Shown here piece after piece: positions 31,477-43,091 of a DNA stretch of 64,000 nucleotides (positions are counted from its first letter, which is position 1; every line of letters starts with the position of its first letter). The position numbers and the translations under genes are program-made. The notes under the pieces are model-generated. The model made no database searches. It had not been told where the DNA came from and was given only the letters and a program-made list of their open reading frames with translations. The stretch spans positions 898,734 through 962,733 of the forward strand of contig UWYS01000008.1 in NCBI GenBank assembly GCA_900291925.1. The letters are read 5' to 3'. Source of the stretch: Thecaphora thlaspeos. Taxonomy: Eukaryota > Basidiomycota > Ustilaginomycetes > Urocystidales > Glomosporiaceae.

Positions 31477-33953
31477 CGAAATCGTGCCCTCCAAAGGGCG
31501 GACCTTGCGAGGGACAGACCCCTCTCCCTCGCTACTCGCTCTCGCTTTCTAATTCCGCGACAATACACTTTGAATCGCTCTCGAGGCGTTCCAGTGGTTC
31601 GTCAAGCACTCGTCGCTCGTAGGCTGACTGAGAGCCTTTCGGTCTCAAGAGTCGCCGCTACCTGCAGACCTCTGTCAAAATCTTTCCCGAGGCATTCGGC
31701 GAGCGGCTTTCGTGGGGAAAAGACGATAGCGATATAGAGTGAGACGTGCGGGCTCCAGTTGGTCGATCGCTACAGGACCCAGAGGGGCGAAAACACTACC
31801 GGCCTTGGCTTGCTTGTCAGGCAGATGCCAGGAAGGTCAAAGGGAGGCAGGACGGAGCGCGGGATGAAAGTGCGAAGCTCAAGCTTTCAGAGAGACCAAG
31901 GGAGACCGTAATCCTGAGCCGATCTGGGGTGTTTCAACCGTGATGGAAAACGTCAAAGAATGGTCGGGGTCGATTTGGTTTGGGCTGCGGCTCAAGTGCT
32001 TTCCAGGCCGGTGGTGCAATGGCGCTGCGACAAAGACCCGTTGAATAAGGCAGAGGGTCGAGAAAGCGATGGACGAGGGACGGCAAGAGGGATGAGGGGA
32101 GGTGCAGGAGGTGCAGGAGGAGGAAGGCAGAAGAAATAAAGAGAGAGAGAAGGCCGGGTACCACAGAGTCTCGCTTCTTGACTTTTTGGCGGTCTGTGTA
32201 GAGACCCCTTTCCCGTCTGCCGGGTAGCGGCCGTCAGTCCTCTTGCACCACGCCTCCCTCTCCCTAGTGCCTGGCTGTCACTTGTTGTCATCTCTCTCCC
32301 TGATACGTCGCAAACAAGCTCTCGATTGGTGGCGAAGACGTCGCCTGACCTATGAGTCTAACTTGTCAAGGAGCAGGCCACCATCAAACACAGACTAACT
32401 ACCCGGTGTGGAAGCAGGAAGCGGCAGGGTCTCGGTCGTCGTCGTTGTCGTTGTTGTCGTTCGAGACCCTGATCACTTCTGTCGGCTATGAGTATGCGTC
32501 GTCTCTCCCTGAATCCATTCTTCCATCCGTGGCTGTCAGCGGCGAAATCGGTTACAGCGTCAAGTGTAGAGCAACGTTACACTGCCCATGGGCCCCAAGG
32601 TCGGTTGAGAAGATCAGCGCTTTGGGCGCTCCCCCACCATGCAGCCGCATCCCCTCCGCCTCACATTTGTTTGTTGTAGGCGCTCGAGGCTGCTTTTCTT
32701 TGTTCTGCCGTCGGCGTCGGCACAATGAGCTGCTACTTCGTTGGGTCAAAACGTCGTCAACGCAGAGCATAGAAAAGCGTCCGGCTCTCCTTCATCGAAG
32801 ACGGCCGTCGTTTGATCCCAGTCGTCCGAGCAGAGCAAGCTAGAGAAAGCTCAACAACGGCGGCCAGAGGTGGCGACAGCCGTAGCTCGATATTATCGTC
32901 CCAGGATCAAGCGGTCAAGGTCGTCACGCTGCTCACAGAGTAGTGATTGTGGCACCAGTGGTGATGGTGGTGATGATGTTGGTGATGGTGTTGGTGCCAG
33001 ATGAGAGCGAGCCGCTAACGGTCCGCACGCCGAGGCTAGCGTTGCCGGCTCTGGCTCCCTTTCGGCGGAAACTCCACTTTTTGGGTTGCTTTCAGATGAT
33101 GGCCAAGCCCAGCCGCGACGCAGCCTATCGCGGCCAAGCGGCGGCGCGGGCGGCAGTGAAAAAGGCAGACAGACACAGGGTGCAAGATCCTCGCCAGCTG
33201 GCCAGCTTGCGTCGGCGCTTCAAAAAAGAAACAGACGTGTAGACGCACGTCGGCCAGGCCAGCGCAGGCCACACAGGGCAGGCCAGGACAAGGGCCACCA
33301 AAAACGTGCCACAGCGAGAGCACCAAAGCGTGAAGCTCGATTTGGCCCCCTGTGCCTGTGCCTCGGCCCGCGCCAGCCGATCTCCGCCCCCCATCCTCCC
33401 TCCACCACCGACCGACCCCCGCCCGGCCATCATCATCATCATCATCCTCGTCCTCGCCAACCACCAACATCCCCGCAGCATCCGTCACCTTTCACGTATA
33501 TCGTCACGCCCGCACCACACCCACCAAGCAACCACGCCGCCGTCTCATAGCAATCTGGCCGACGTCTCGACCTCGCCGCCGCCACTACTACCACTGCTGT
33601 TGCTAGGCCCGACTCAACGTCACAACACGCCCCGATAACGACTGTCTGCTTGCCCTTTGGCCGCAACTCCTCTTTCTTCCTTCTTCCCTCGGCACCACGG
33701 TACAGCGCTCGACGCCGCCATCGCATCCTCGATCTCTAGGCCGCGTCGCTCTGCTTGTTTCGCACCTGCTTTCCGGCATCCAGACCTTTCGCTTTCCTCA
33801 ATCCCGCTATCCCTGCCGATCGAACTCTCGCTCAAGGATCGCCGGCAATTCGCCAGACCGCCCTCTTCAAGTCTGACCTCTCAGTCTTTCTTCGTCGTCA
33901 CGAACATTTCGAGTCCTCCCCCTTAGACGATCCATTCAATCCCTTCTGACGAC
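31477..33953. other. long divergent intergenic region, no gene recognised
   Basis: 2.5 kb between the Mei2-like and Rab5 start codons. ORFs such as 32352-32843 (+) lack family features or splice support. Repeated CATCAT/GGTGAT triplets occur near 32958-32998 and 33430-33450. The last few hundred bases before Rab5 are C/T-rich and likely promoter/5' UTR. No tRNA cloverleaf was found by eye. Long non-coding transcription is possible but unsupported. Confidence 0.35.
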
Positions 33954-35033
33954 ATGGCTGCTGCACAGAGATCCAGCGGTGCCCGGATGCCCCAGTTCAA
34001 GCTCGTCCTGCTGGGTGAGTCTCGACGTCACATCGTGTGGGGCAGCACTAACAACGCCGGATTTGCTGATCACTCTGCGCTTCCTTTTTTAAAACGCCTG
34101 TCGCTCTCTCACTCTCCAGGCGAGTCGGCCGTCGGAAAATCGAGTCTGGTCCTCCGCTTCGTCAAGGACCAGTTTGACGACTACAGAGAGTCTACAATCG
34201 GAGGTATGTGGTTCCAGACAAGACGCAGGCAGGCGCCCGCCTGCCGAGGCTCGCACTCAAACTCGAAGCTGATCTTGCTTCCCGCCCACGCTTCGTCGGA
34301 TGGCGCGCGACATTTCCGAATACCTTTTCTATTCCCTTGCCTTGAATACAGCTGCGTTCCTGACACAGACCGTCAGCCTCGACCCACAAACGACGGTCAA
34401 GTTTGAGATCTGGTGAGCTAGCAGCCTCGTCTCCGATTCGATCCGTCACCTTAAAATCCACAGCCCTCAAGGAAGCTTCTCGTGGCTGACAGCTGCCCTT
34501 GCCTCCGTCTCCAACGCTACTCCCTGTTGCTTGCCTGCGTGCCTGCACACTCACATCCACACAGGGACACTGCGGGCCAGGAGAGGTACAAGTCGCTTGC
34601 GCCAATGTACTACCGCAACGCCAACTGCGCCGTCGTCGTGTACGACATTACGCAGCCGTCGTCGCTCGACAAGGCCAAGGCGTGGATCCGCGAACTGCAG
34701 AGGCAGGCGGACCCCAACATCGTTATTGCGCTTGCGGGCAACAAGGCGGACCTGGCGAGCACGCGGCGTGCGATTCCGACGGATGAGGCGGAGCGTTACG
34801 CGTCGGAAGAGGGACTCCTCTTCCTTGAGACATCGGCCAAGGAATCTTCGAACGTCTCGGAGCTGTTTACCAAGATTGCGAGGACGCTGCCGCTCGAGCA
34901 GGCGTCGGACGCGCAGCGGGGCGCGACGGGCGGACGCGGCAGCACCATCAACCCGAGCGGCGGCAGCGGCGGGCGAGGCGGTGTCGACCTGCGTGGCCAG
35001 CAGCAGGGCCAGCAAGACGCATGCAACTGCTGA
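33954..35033 (+). CDS. Rab5-type small GTPase
   Basis: Four exons, 33954-34014, 34120-34203, 34352-34412 and 34565-35033, give 224 aa. All introns start GTGAGT, GTATGT or GTGAGC, end CAG, and phases agree. The P-loop GESAVGKS is itself split by intron 1. The effector loop [13 protein letters not shown] is diagnostic for Rab5/Vps21/Ypt5, and [20 protein letters not shown] is its switch II. NKADL and ETSAK provide guanine-base binding. The tail [13 protein letters not shown] and terminal CNC give dual geranylgeranylation. Rab5 on early endosomes recruits PI3-kinase and tethers for homotypic fusion; smuts have Rab5 paralogues moved on motile endosomes. The next gene downstream is a VHS-GAT sorting adaptor. 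Confidence 0.95.
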
Positions 35034-36913
35034 GCTGGGGAGCCCTCTTGGACCGCTACACTCTTGGGCCGTCGTCAGACGTCAGCTGGAGATATGGCGC
35101 GCTCTCTCTCTCGCCTTACCGACAGCAGCAGAAACGGCCGCGGCGGCAGCCCAATCCGGTGGAGCTTCCATCGCCTAGATGGTAGAAGCTGCTTTCGGAC
35201 CCTCACTTCGGCCCATCACATTCACGTGATTCTTGACGCCATCTATATCCCTTACCTCTTGTCCTTTCCCTTGTGCTTGCTTGTCCGCGAGGTCGACCCC
35301 TTTCTCTTCTTCTTCCTTCTCCTTTCTTCTTTGTACGTACGCCGCACGACTCTGCCTGTCTCGCTCTTCCCTTCCCCTGCCACACACACGCACGTATATT
35401 CACGCACTCGCAAACTACTCTTTTAGCAGCCACTCTGAGTTTTTTTGTGCCTGGCCCAGCGCATTCCGTGGCGGCTTCGTCAGCGCTACGTCTTTTCCTT
35501 GCCGCTCTTGCCGAAGCAAACGTGCCGATTGCATCCACTCTGCTGCTGCTGTGGCGGCGGCGGCGGCGGCCCAGGCGTGCGTGGTTCTAGGAAGCGGTAG
35601 AACGCGGCGGGTTGGCTTGGTGGCGGGCTCCTGGCAGCTGTACAGTATGTGTGGCGCAGGTCGAGGGGCAGCGACAAGCAGGCCGCCTGCTGGCCAGGGG
35701 CGAGGCGACGAGTTAGCAGGCGAATGCGTGGCCTGGCCTCTCTCGCTCGCACCATGGCGTAGCATGTGTGGGTTGTTGGGCTGGCTCATGGGCCTGTCGG
35801 CTTGGCCATGGGTTGAGGCTTGGCTTGGCCGGTAGCTGAGGAGGGCTGGCCTCCATCTGAAAGCTCAGCTTGTGGGGCTGGGCGGGGCGGGGTCTTGCAC
35901 CGCTTCCTCGTTCGCGTCCGGGCTGACGGCCGGTGAGCTGGCCTGGCTTGTGGGCCGTGCCGAGGCAGCTTCGGAAGTCCGACCTTTCTTTTCGCCCAAC
36001 CCATGCGTGCGGGCGGCAGGTGAGGGCAAGCAAGCGGCTTCAGCCCGAGGACCTTGGCCTCTCTCTCTCTCTCTCTCTCGCCCTTTCGTCCTTCTCACCG
36101 GCACCGTCCCTGGCCACGCCTCACTACCATCGCCGCCGCCACCCATCGACGTCATCACCACGACACCGCCACCATCGCCGGCCGACCCGACAAGACGAAG
36201 CTAGAACCGCACACCGCTCGCCGCCCGTCGCCCAGCATCACGTCCGCCTCAATCTCGATACATACATTCGTTCAGTTCGACCTGTTGCGCCCCTTGACCT
36301 TGGTGTCGCCCTCACATCGCTGCTGCCCTGCAGGATCTCGAGGTTGCTCGCCTGGTTGCATTCAGACTGTCGGCCTGCTCGCTGCCCTTTCGCCCGTCCC
36401 ATCTGTACTATCTTGGCGCAACGCTGCATAGGGCCGGGCCGGACTGAGTCACCCTTCTTTAGTTTCGGCTTCAGCTGCCGCGAGACGGTATCACGTCGCT
36501 TGCAGTACCGAAACCTCAGACGCACGGCTCGCCCCCACCATCCGTCGCTTCCTCTCGCCCTCTGCCACTGGCGGGTCAGCGCCCTCTTGGTCTCACCATC
36601 GTCACGAAGGTAATCGCCTACAGGAAACCTGCTACTGCTGTTGCTCCATCTCGACAGCTAGCGCATCTTCGCACTCTAGGCGGCTACATCCACGCTCACG
36701 CCCACACACACACGCCCACACACACATATATATACATAGACTGCGCCTCCACCGCCCTGCGCCTTTTCCTGTAGAGCATAGCCGCAAGATCGCCAATGTG
36801 TTGTCGGCCTTCGGGGAACGCCACCTCTCCGGGACGCCAACGCTCGCCTCGAGCTGTAACGCGGCCAAGCTCTCTCTGAAGACGGGCGGCAGTCCGCCGT
36901 GCCGACTGACGCG
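35034..36913. other. intergenic; long C/T-rich leader of the VHS-GAT gene
   Basis: 1.9 kb. A (CT)10 run lies at 36059-36079, and a (CA)n/(TA)n patch at about 36706-36736. The half next to the VHS-GAT ATG is pyrimidine-rich and may include 5' UTR exons (possible donor GGTAAT near 36609), but nothing is certain. No gene or RNA is supported. Confidence 0.4.
36059..36079. repeat. CT dinucleotide microsatellite
   Basis: Ten consecutive CT units in the leader region upstream of the VHS-GAT gene. Confidence 0.85.
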
Positions 36914-39900
36914 ATGAAGCGGCTCTTCGGGCCTAAGGAGGCCAACGTCATCACTCCTCTGCCGCTGAAAAATGCTTCGGAGCGCGACAATAGCTTCGTA
37001 CAGCGAGACTACCTCCCCCCTTCGCCCTCGCCCTTACCCACTGGCTTCGATTTCAGGCCGGGCTACGGTGCGCAGCCTGGCCTGCCTCCGACGGCGTCCA
37101 CATCATCCTCAACACACAGCCAGCGGCACAGCTCGTACCAGCCTTTGCGATCACCACCGCATAAAGCATCGCAACAGCAACATCAGCAGCATCACACCAA
37201 CATCCACCATCACCCCGAGCCTAGCCGCGGCTCCTCTGGCCGTCCGCAGTCGTTCCAACTCTTCGATGCCGGACCCCAACCGCTGCAGCAGCAGCAACTT
37301 CCGACCCAGCACCGCCACCAGCATCATCCCTCTGCCCCCAGACTCTCTCCCGTCCTCCCGCCGCGCGAGCTCCACTCGATCCCGTCCGGGGCCCGACATT
37401 CGCAGGCAAGCAGCTCCTCGAGTTCGTCTAGACCAGCAGCAGCCTCACCAGCAGACGCCGCGAGACCATCGACACAGGCCAGCGGTGTCTATGCGCAGTA
37501 TCACTATCACCCTGCGCCTACCGCTGCTCCAGGAGCTTACGGCGATACCGACACCGATAGCGACGACGAGGCGGCCTACCAGCAGTCGCGCGCGCTGAAC
37601 AACCTCGTACCGAGGGCTAACCCGCTCGGTGCTCGACGCTCTGATCCCGTGATGGACAGGCAGCACTCAAACCAGGGCAGCGTCGCATCTCGCAGCTCGG
37701 GCGACCGAGCGCTGTGGGGCTCGCCGCAGAGGGAGCAGCAGCAGCAACACCATCAACATCCGCAGCAGCAGCCGCATGACTCCGGCCACCAGCACGCGGA
37801 AGGAAACGAGGAACGACCGCGGCGCAGCGCGCTGGGCATGCGAAGATGGCGAAGTCTCCGCAAGCAGCGCAGCGACCAGGAGGAGGGTGACAGCGACGGC
37901 GACAGCGATGGATCAGGCGGCATCGAACCCGAAGCACAGCGCAGCAGCTGGCATTTAGGCGGTGATCGCTTCGGCGCGCCAGTGCCGATGGCCTATCCCG
38001 TCTATGCGGGCAACGGCGAGGAGGGGTCTGAAGTCTTGCTCTCGACAGGCACCGCCGGCGGCCAAGATCGGTCGCGTAACGACAAGGACAGACCTCTCGA
38101 GACAGAGAAGGACAGAGACAGGAGTAAGGGCAAGGGTAAAGGTCCCAAGAAGCTGTTCGGCTTTGGCAAAGAGGCAAAGAGCAACAGCGCAGCTGGCCGC
38201 TCAGGTGGAAGGACAACGGCGGCCGAAGACCACGCCTACGCCGATCACGAGGACGCCGGGCGCCGCCTGCGGCCGGACGGATCATGGGTGCCGGACGATA
38301 ACATCGACCAGCATCGATCGAGGGACCTACCGCCGACGCGCGCATCGCCCTTGCCGGCCACTGCTGCGCCTGCTGCATCTTCTTCACGCAAGGACCACTG
38401 GTACGACCTCAAGTCGAAGAAGAAGGCGGGCAACAACGGTAAGCCGAGCAAAGATGCGGAGCGGGAATCCGAGGGAATCGTCATCGCCAAGGTTGGCTGG
38501 CTCTGTGCCCAACAGGCGGCCGCCGAGGACTGGGAGGTTGTTCTGTCGCTTGCTGAGGCTGTGAGCCACTCGGACGCGGCGAGCAAGGAAGCGGCGCGGG
38601 CGCTGCGCAAGGAGTTCAAGTATGGAAACATGGAGGCACAAAAGCGGGCCGCACGGATATGGGCCGTGCTGACGATGAACTCGAGCGACCGCTTCAAGCT
38701 GCAGGTGGCCTCAAAGCGCTTCCTCGACGTCGTCGAAGGGACAATCTCGTCGTCCAAGACGCCGCTCAGCGTCAAGGAGACGCTGCTGCGGGTGCTCGGC
38801 GTGCTGGCGTACGAGTTCCGCAACCACTCAGAGCTCTCGAGCGTGACCAAGTGCTGGAATAAGATCAAGCCGAGTGATCGACCCACCGGCGGCGAACCTA
38901 TGGACCCAGCGCTCGACGAGTTTTCGCTCGGCGGCGGCAACACAGGCGGCGGCAGCAGAGTAGACGACGGAAGGGCCGATGGCGCTCGGCTGTCAGGGCA
39001 GCCTTCGGCCCCGTCGTCACAGCCGCCGACTCGGCCGCTATCGTATTCGCACGAGACACAATACCAGCAGCAAATGGACCGCCAGGAACATCACCAGCAA
39101 CAGCAGCACCAGCTGGAGCAGCAGCATCACTCGAGCAACGGTCTCGCGCCTCTGGATCGGCAGCTGAATGGGCAAAGCAATGCTTCCTACAACAGCCGCG
39201 ACTACAAGGGGAGGACTCCGACGGAAGCAACGGCTACTGCAGTACTGTCGGCGCACCCGAATCGGTCGCAGCAGCAGCCGCAGCCGCCCCTGTCGCTCGT
39301 TGCCGGCCGCGCACTTCCCTCTTGGCCGATCGCTTCGCACGCTCCGCATGCCTCGCCGCTGGACGACGACGTTGCCAGGATCACCCTTGACGCAGACATC
39401 CGGAAGCTGCACGAAGAGTGCCAGATCGCCCAGAGCAACGCCAGCGTGCTGGTCGAGACGATGCTGGCCGAGGGCATGCGCCCCGAGACGGAGGCGCTGA
39501 TCGACGAGTTCTACCGGAAGGCGGTTGCCTCGCAGGAGTCGCTGATGTCGCAAGTGCCCTGGGCCAGCGCGCAGGTCGACCACGCGAAAGCGGCCGTCGA
39601 CCAGCACAGGGTCGCGATAGCCGCAGCCGAGGGTCGTCCCGTCAGCGAGGTCGGCAGCGACGATCTCCACCGCCACAGTGCGTCTGTAGCGACGTCGACG
39701 TGGCAGAGGCAGGAGCGGCTGTTGTCGGACCTGCTCGAGACGCACGGACGATGCGTAGAGACGGTCAGGATGGTCGATGAGGCGCGGCGGCACGCCGAGG
39801 CCGACGAAGAGGAGCGCCGGGTCACTGAGCTGAGCAAGTTCGAGGTAAGAGTGGACCGCAGCGCGCTCGTCGAGGATCCAGAGACGGGCGAGCTGTTCTA

Positions 39901-40765
39901 CAACAGGCAGCAGCAGCAGCACAACGACGTCGGCGGCTTTGGCGACAAAGAAAGCTGGCGACGGGGCGGTCTCGGCGGGAGCGGTGGCCGTGGTGTCCAT
40001 CTTGGAGCTTCGGCGCAGGCTTCAGGGTCGAGGTCGCCTTCGCCCAACCCGGCTCCCTTGCTTGCCGGTGGCTCCAGCAGCGGCAGCAGCAGTCAAGCCT
40101 TGACCGGCTCGGTCACCTCGCCTAGCCCGTCGCAGCAGCAGGCCCAACCGCTGGCCCAACCGCGAGCCTCTCGTCCGCTGCCCGTTCCCGGATCGGATAA
40201 GTCTTCGAGCAATGGCCACAACAATGCCCGCCTCAACGGCGGCCACAGCCAGGCCCATCAGAGCCAGAGCCAGAGCCAAGGGTACGGTCACAGCAGCTGT
40301 CCCTCCGCGTCGCAGGTCTCTTCGACCGGGTCCGTAGGTTCGAACAGCGGTCAAGGTGGAGGTACCGCGTACTCGCGCGAGGCCTCTTCCGCGTCGTCGA
40401 CCATGACCTTTGCATCTCGCAACCCGTACTCTAACGTCGACTCTCCGCCGGCACCGCAGACCGCGGCGGAAGGAGGGGGAGGGGGCCCCAGCGTCAATCC
40501 CTTCACGCGTCCCTATCCCGCGACCGCGGATGACATGAACGCACCGCGATCCATCTACCTATCCGACTTGACGTCATCTCCACCTTCTCCACCACTACAA
40601 GCGCGACCCATAACGACCATCAACACAAACACAGCTCCACCATTACCTCCTCACCCGATACGGAAGGACGAGGCGGGAGGAGCCGAGGAAGAGGAGGAAG
40701 ATTCCATTCTTACACCCGTAGTACCGAGTGAAAAGGCATTGGGAAAAAGGAGAGGTCAGTGTTAG
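36914..40765 (+). CDS. VHS and GAT domain protein (endosomal ubiquitin-sorting adaptor)
   Basis: Single exon, 1,283 aa, first ATG 36914 (MKRLFGPKEANVITPLPL). A long disordered, His/Gln/Ser-rich N-terminus precedes the VHS domain at about 520-655: VLSLAEAVSHSDAASKEAARAL, then KYGNMEAQKRAARIWAVLTM and LSVKETLLRVLGVL. A GAT three-helix region spans about 825-950 (LHEECQIAQSNASVLVETML, EFYRKAVASQESLMSQV). The C-terminus is Gln/Ser/Gly-rich with KALGKRRGQC at the end. VHS-GAT proteins (Lsb5, GGA and Tom1 relatives) bind ubiquitin, clathrin and Arf or actin regulators in endosomal sorting. The length and absence of a visible gamma-adaptin ear favour an Lsb5-like basidiomycete protein over a GGA. 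The gene lies directly between Rab5 and otubain. Third-position bias weakens toward A/T in the last 70 codons. Confidence 0.85.
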   Translation: MKRLFGPKEANVITPLPLKNASERDNSFVQRDYLPPSPSPLPTGFDFRPGYGAQPGLPPTASTSSSTHSQRHSSYQPLRSPPHKASQQQHQQHHTNIHHHPEPSRGSSGRPQSFQLFDAGPQPLQQQQLPTQHRHQHHPSAPRLSPVLPPRELHSIPSGARHSQASSSSSSSRPAAASPADAARPSTQASGVYAQYHYHPAPTAAPGAYGDTDTDSDDEAAYQQSRALNNLVPRANPLGARRSDPVMDRQHSNQGSVASRSSGDRALWGSPQREQQQQHHQHPQQQPHDSGHQHAEGNEERPRRSALGMRRWRSLRKQRSDQEEGDSDGDSDGSGGIEPEAQRSSWHLGGDRFGAPVPMAYPVYAGNGEEGSEVLLSTGTAGGQDRSRNDKDRPLETEKDRDRSKGKGKGPKKLFGFGKEAKSNSAAGRSGGRTTAAEDHAYADHEDAGRRLRPDGSWVPDDNIDQHRSRDLPPTRASPLPATAAPAASSSRKDHWYDLKSKKKAGNNGKPSKDAERESEGIVIAKVGWLCAQQAAAEDWEVVLSLAEAVSHSDAASKEAARALRKEFKYGNMEAQKRAARIWAVLTMNSSDRFKLQVASKRFLDVVEGTISSSKTPLSVKETLLRVLGVLAYEFRNHSELSSVTKCWNKIKPSDRPTGGEPMDPALDEFSLGGGNTGGGSRVDDGRADGARLSGQPSAPSSQPPTRPLSYSHETQYQQQMDRQEHHQQQQHQLEQQHHSSNGLAPLDRQLNGQSNASYNSRDYKGRTPTEATATAVLSAHPNRSQQQPQPPLSLVAGRALPSWPIASHAPHASPLDDDVARITLDADIRKLHEECQIAQSNASVLVETMLAEGMRPETEALIDEFYRKAVASQESLMSQVPWASAQVDHAKAAVDQHRVAIAAAEGRPVSEVGSDDLHRHSASVATSTWQRQERLLSDLLETHGRCVETVRMVDEARRHAEADEEERRVTELSKFEVRVDRSALVEDPETGELFYNRQQQQHNDVGGFGDKESWRRGGLGGSGGRGVHLGASAQASGSRSPSPNPAPLLAGGSSSGSSSQALTGSVTSPSPSQQQAQPLAQPRASRPLPVPGSDKSSSNGHNNARLNGGHSQAHQSQSQSQGYGHSSCPSASQVSSTGSVGSNSGQGGGTAYSREASSASSTMTFASRNPYSNVDSPPAPQTAAEGGGGGPSVNPFTRPYPATADDMNAPRSIYLSDLTSSPPSPPLQARPITTINTNTAPPLPPHPIRKDEAGGAEEEEEDSILTPVVPSEKALGKRRGQC

Positions 40766-41105
40766 GTTGAAGGAGGAAGTTGTGACGGATGGAGGGAATG
40801 GGCGCTCAGAGTGGTAGGCAGCGTAGAACGGAGGGCGTACAGACACCAACCGTCGTCTAGAGAAATGATAAGTCGACACCGTGGCGGACAGGAAGGCTTG
40901 GACGGTGCTGCGACGTGTCGAAGATGATTATCCTACTGCTTCACATCCTGTCTGACGACCCTACGTCCTCCTCGCGCACTCAAGGTGATAAGACTAGGGA
41001 TGGAATTACATGCGACCAACAGGCAAACACAATGAATCGATAGCAAGACCCAACAACATTGCCGAAATCACGCTACCGACCCGACTCTCGACAGCTTTGA
41101 TCAGG
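40766..41105. other. convergent 3' intergenic region
   Basis: 340 bp between the stop codons of the convergent VHS-GAT and otubain genes. It is relatively AT-rich; presumably it holds both 3' ends. No gene seen. Confidence 0.4.
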
Positions 41106-42566
41106 CTAGATCTGCACTTTCTCCCCCTCCTCCTTATCGCCCGCGACGACGGGTGGGATTTCAATCTCTGGACTGGCGGGTGTGGGAGCTTCTACGAGAA
41201 GATCGTAATGTCCCGGCCTGAGGAGCATGGTGCCTATCTCCAACATCTGTCCTCCGTCCACTTCGAACCTCACGACGTCGCACCTCTCTCGACCGGCGGC
41301 GGCCGCCTTTTCTCCTGCCTCTTCGACTTTTGTCATCTCCCGTGGTGTGGCACTCTCCTCGTCATCGGCGGTCGGAGAATGCGGCAGGTCTTCCGACGAA
41401 GGTGTGTCTGGTGGGGCGTGGGCGCGCGATAGGTAGGCTACGTCCAGACTCGTCTTGAGTGCGCGGGAGAGAGCGGTGATCTGGACGTGGTCCGCTTCCT
41501 TGCCGATGGCTTCGACTTGGTTGGCGCAGAAAGATGACATGGAAGGCGGTCCGCCGGAAAATTCAGAGTCCAGGGCGAACAGGAAGGGCGTGTACTCTTC
41601 GGCGTTGACCTGGTTGATTGATTGAGTGGTGGGGCCATGGGGCATGGGGCATGGCGGACGGCGGATGGAGCAACGGAGCGACGGAAGAACGGAGAGGGCC
41701 GAAGAGGGGGAGGTAGAGGTCAGTGGACGGACTTTGGCTAGGAAATGAGCGAGCGAGGGGCGGGCGCGGCGGCCGTGACGCACCTTGAGAAAGGCGCTGG
41801 TGAGGAGACGGAGGTAGACGACGACGCTGTTGCTCGTCTCTGGGTCGTTGAGCGCCTCGAGGAGGAGGGCGTCGTTGAGCTCCTTTGTCTCTGGGTCGGT
41901 GGAGTGCATGCGCGAAAGGAGCACCTTGAGCGGCTCGTAGAAATCGAGGTAGACGGACTCGTCGAAGCCGGCCTCCTTGAGCAGGGCGAGGGTCCCCTCG
42001 ACGTGCTTGACGACAAAGTGGTGCAGCGGTCGGTCGTTCATGATGAGGATCTTTTGGATGAAGGCAAAGGCAAAGGCGCGGTAGAAGCAGTCGCCGTCGC
42101 CTTTGGCTCGGCGCAGGCCTGGAGGGGGCGGGGATCGAGGGGAGCGGTGGTGGATGGTTGGGTGGGAAGGGCGATGTCAGCACGTTGGGGATCGTGCGCC
42201 CAGTCAAGGAGCGAAGCAAGGTCCGACTAACCGATAAAGCAGCCCTCTTCCTTGAGCCAGCGGATCTTGCCGATGAAGCCGGGATTGTCGCTGTACTCTT
42301 GCTCGAGGAGCTCGATGGGCTCAACGTCCGAGATCAAGGGCTGGTCGGCCGTCTGCTGGTCCTTGATCTTTTGGGCAAGCTCGAGACGCTGCTGATCTGT
42401 GAGCGACTCGATTCTGCGGGAGGAAGGGCGAAGGGAGGAGGATCAGGGGAGGGTCAGAGGGAGGATCAGGGGAAGGAAACGAGAGGTGAGTGAGTGCATG
42501 GGGCGAGTTGATGGGTGTGGAGCGAGCGAGGTGGGCTCACTTTGTGTCTGCGTTGATGCCCTCCAT
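41106..42566 (-). CDS. otubain-type deubiquitinase (peptidase C65)
   Basis: Four exons, 42541-42566, 42232-42413, 41784-42118 and 41106-41609, give 348 aa. Intron donors are GTGAGC, GTTAGT and GTGCGT; acceptors are GCAG, CCAG and CCAG; all phases agree. Spliced, it starts MEGINADTKIESLTDQQRLE. PIELLEQEYSDNPGFIGKIRWL leads to the catalytic loop KGDGDCFYRAFAFA (Asp77 and Cys80). Near the end RPGHYDLL supplies the catalytic His (about 315). The DxDC and GHYD pair and the size fit OTUB1/Otu1-like peptidase C65. Otubains trim ubiquitin chains, often K48-linked, and can inhibit E2 enzymes. An extra acidic insert (TPSSEDLPHSPTADDEESAT) lies before the His box. It shares a 525-bp divergent promoter with the Tra2-like gene. 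Confidence 0.9.
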
Positions 42567-43091
42567 TGTGGCTTGCTGGCTGGGGCTACCGGTGAGTGGT
42601 GCAGTTGTGGTGATGGTGTGGCGGCGGTGGTGGGGCTGGTGGTGGTGGGGATTGCGGTGTGGAGCTAAGTGGGGGTGGGTGGTGGCGGATGGTGGTGACG
42701 AGAGGCAGGGCTGAGCGTCGGCGTTGATCCGGCCTGCGCTGGCGTGGCCGGCGTGGCTGCTGGCTGACGTTGATGTCACACCCTACTTTTTTTTGGGTTG
42801 GCTGGATGTGCCTGCCCCCGCCAGGCCCGCATTGGGCGCCACTAAGTCATTCACGTTGACCTGCGCCCTCGCCTCGCCCTCGCCCGCGGGACCGCAAAAT
42901 GGGGTGATCGGGCACTCTGGCAGACGCGCCTCTCTGGCTGCGCCTCGCCCAATTGCTCGCGCCGCGGCGACCCTCCACTCGTCCCTGCTCGTCTCCATCA
43001 CCACCACCACCTCCTCCACCACCGCCATCACCGCGCTTTGCCCCCGCTTCTACCCCCGCCCCTCTCCTTCCCACCACATCCATCCACCATC
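42567..43091. promoter_or_regulatory. bidirectional promoter between otubain and the Tra2-like gene
   Basis: 525 bp between two outward-facing start codons. It contains GGTGGTGG-rich sequence on the otubain side and a CACCACCACC/CT-rich tract just upstream of the plus-strand ATG (43000-43090). No TATA box is evident. Confidence 0.5.

Noticed and set aside
32352..32843. 163-codon plus-strand ORF in the Rab5/Mei2-like intergenic region
   Set aside because: Ser/Leu-rich without domain or promoter support; treated as chance.
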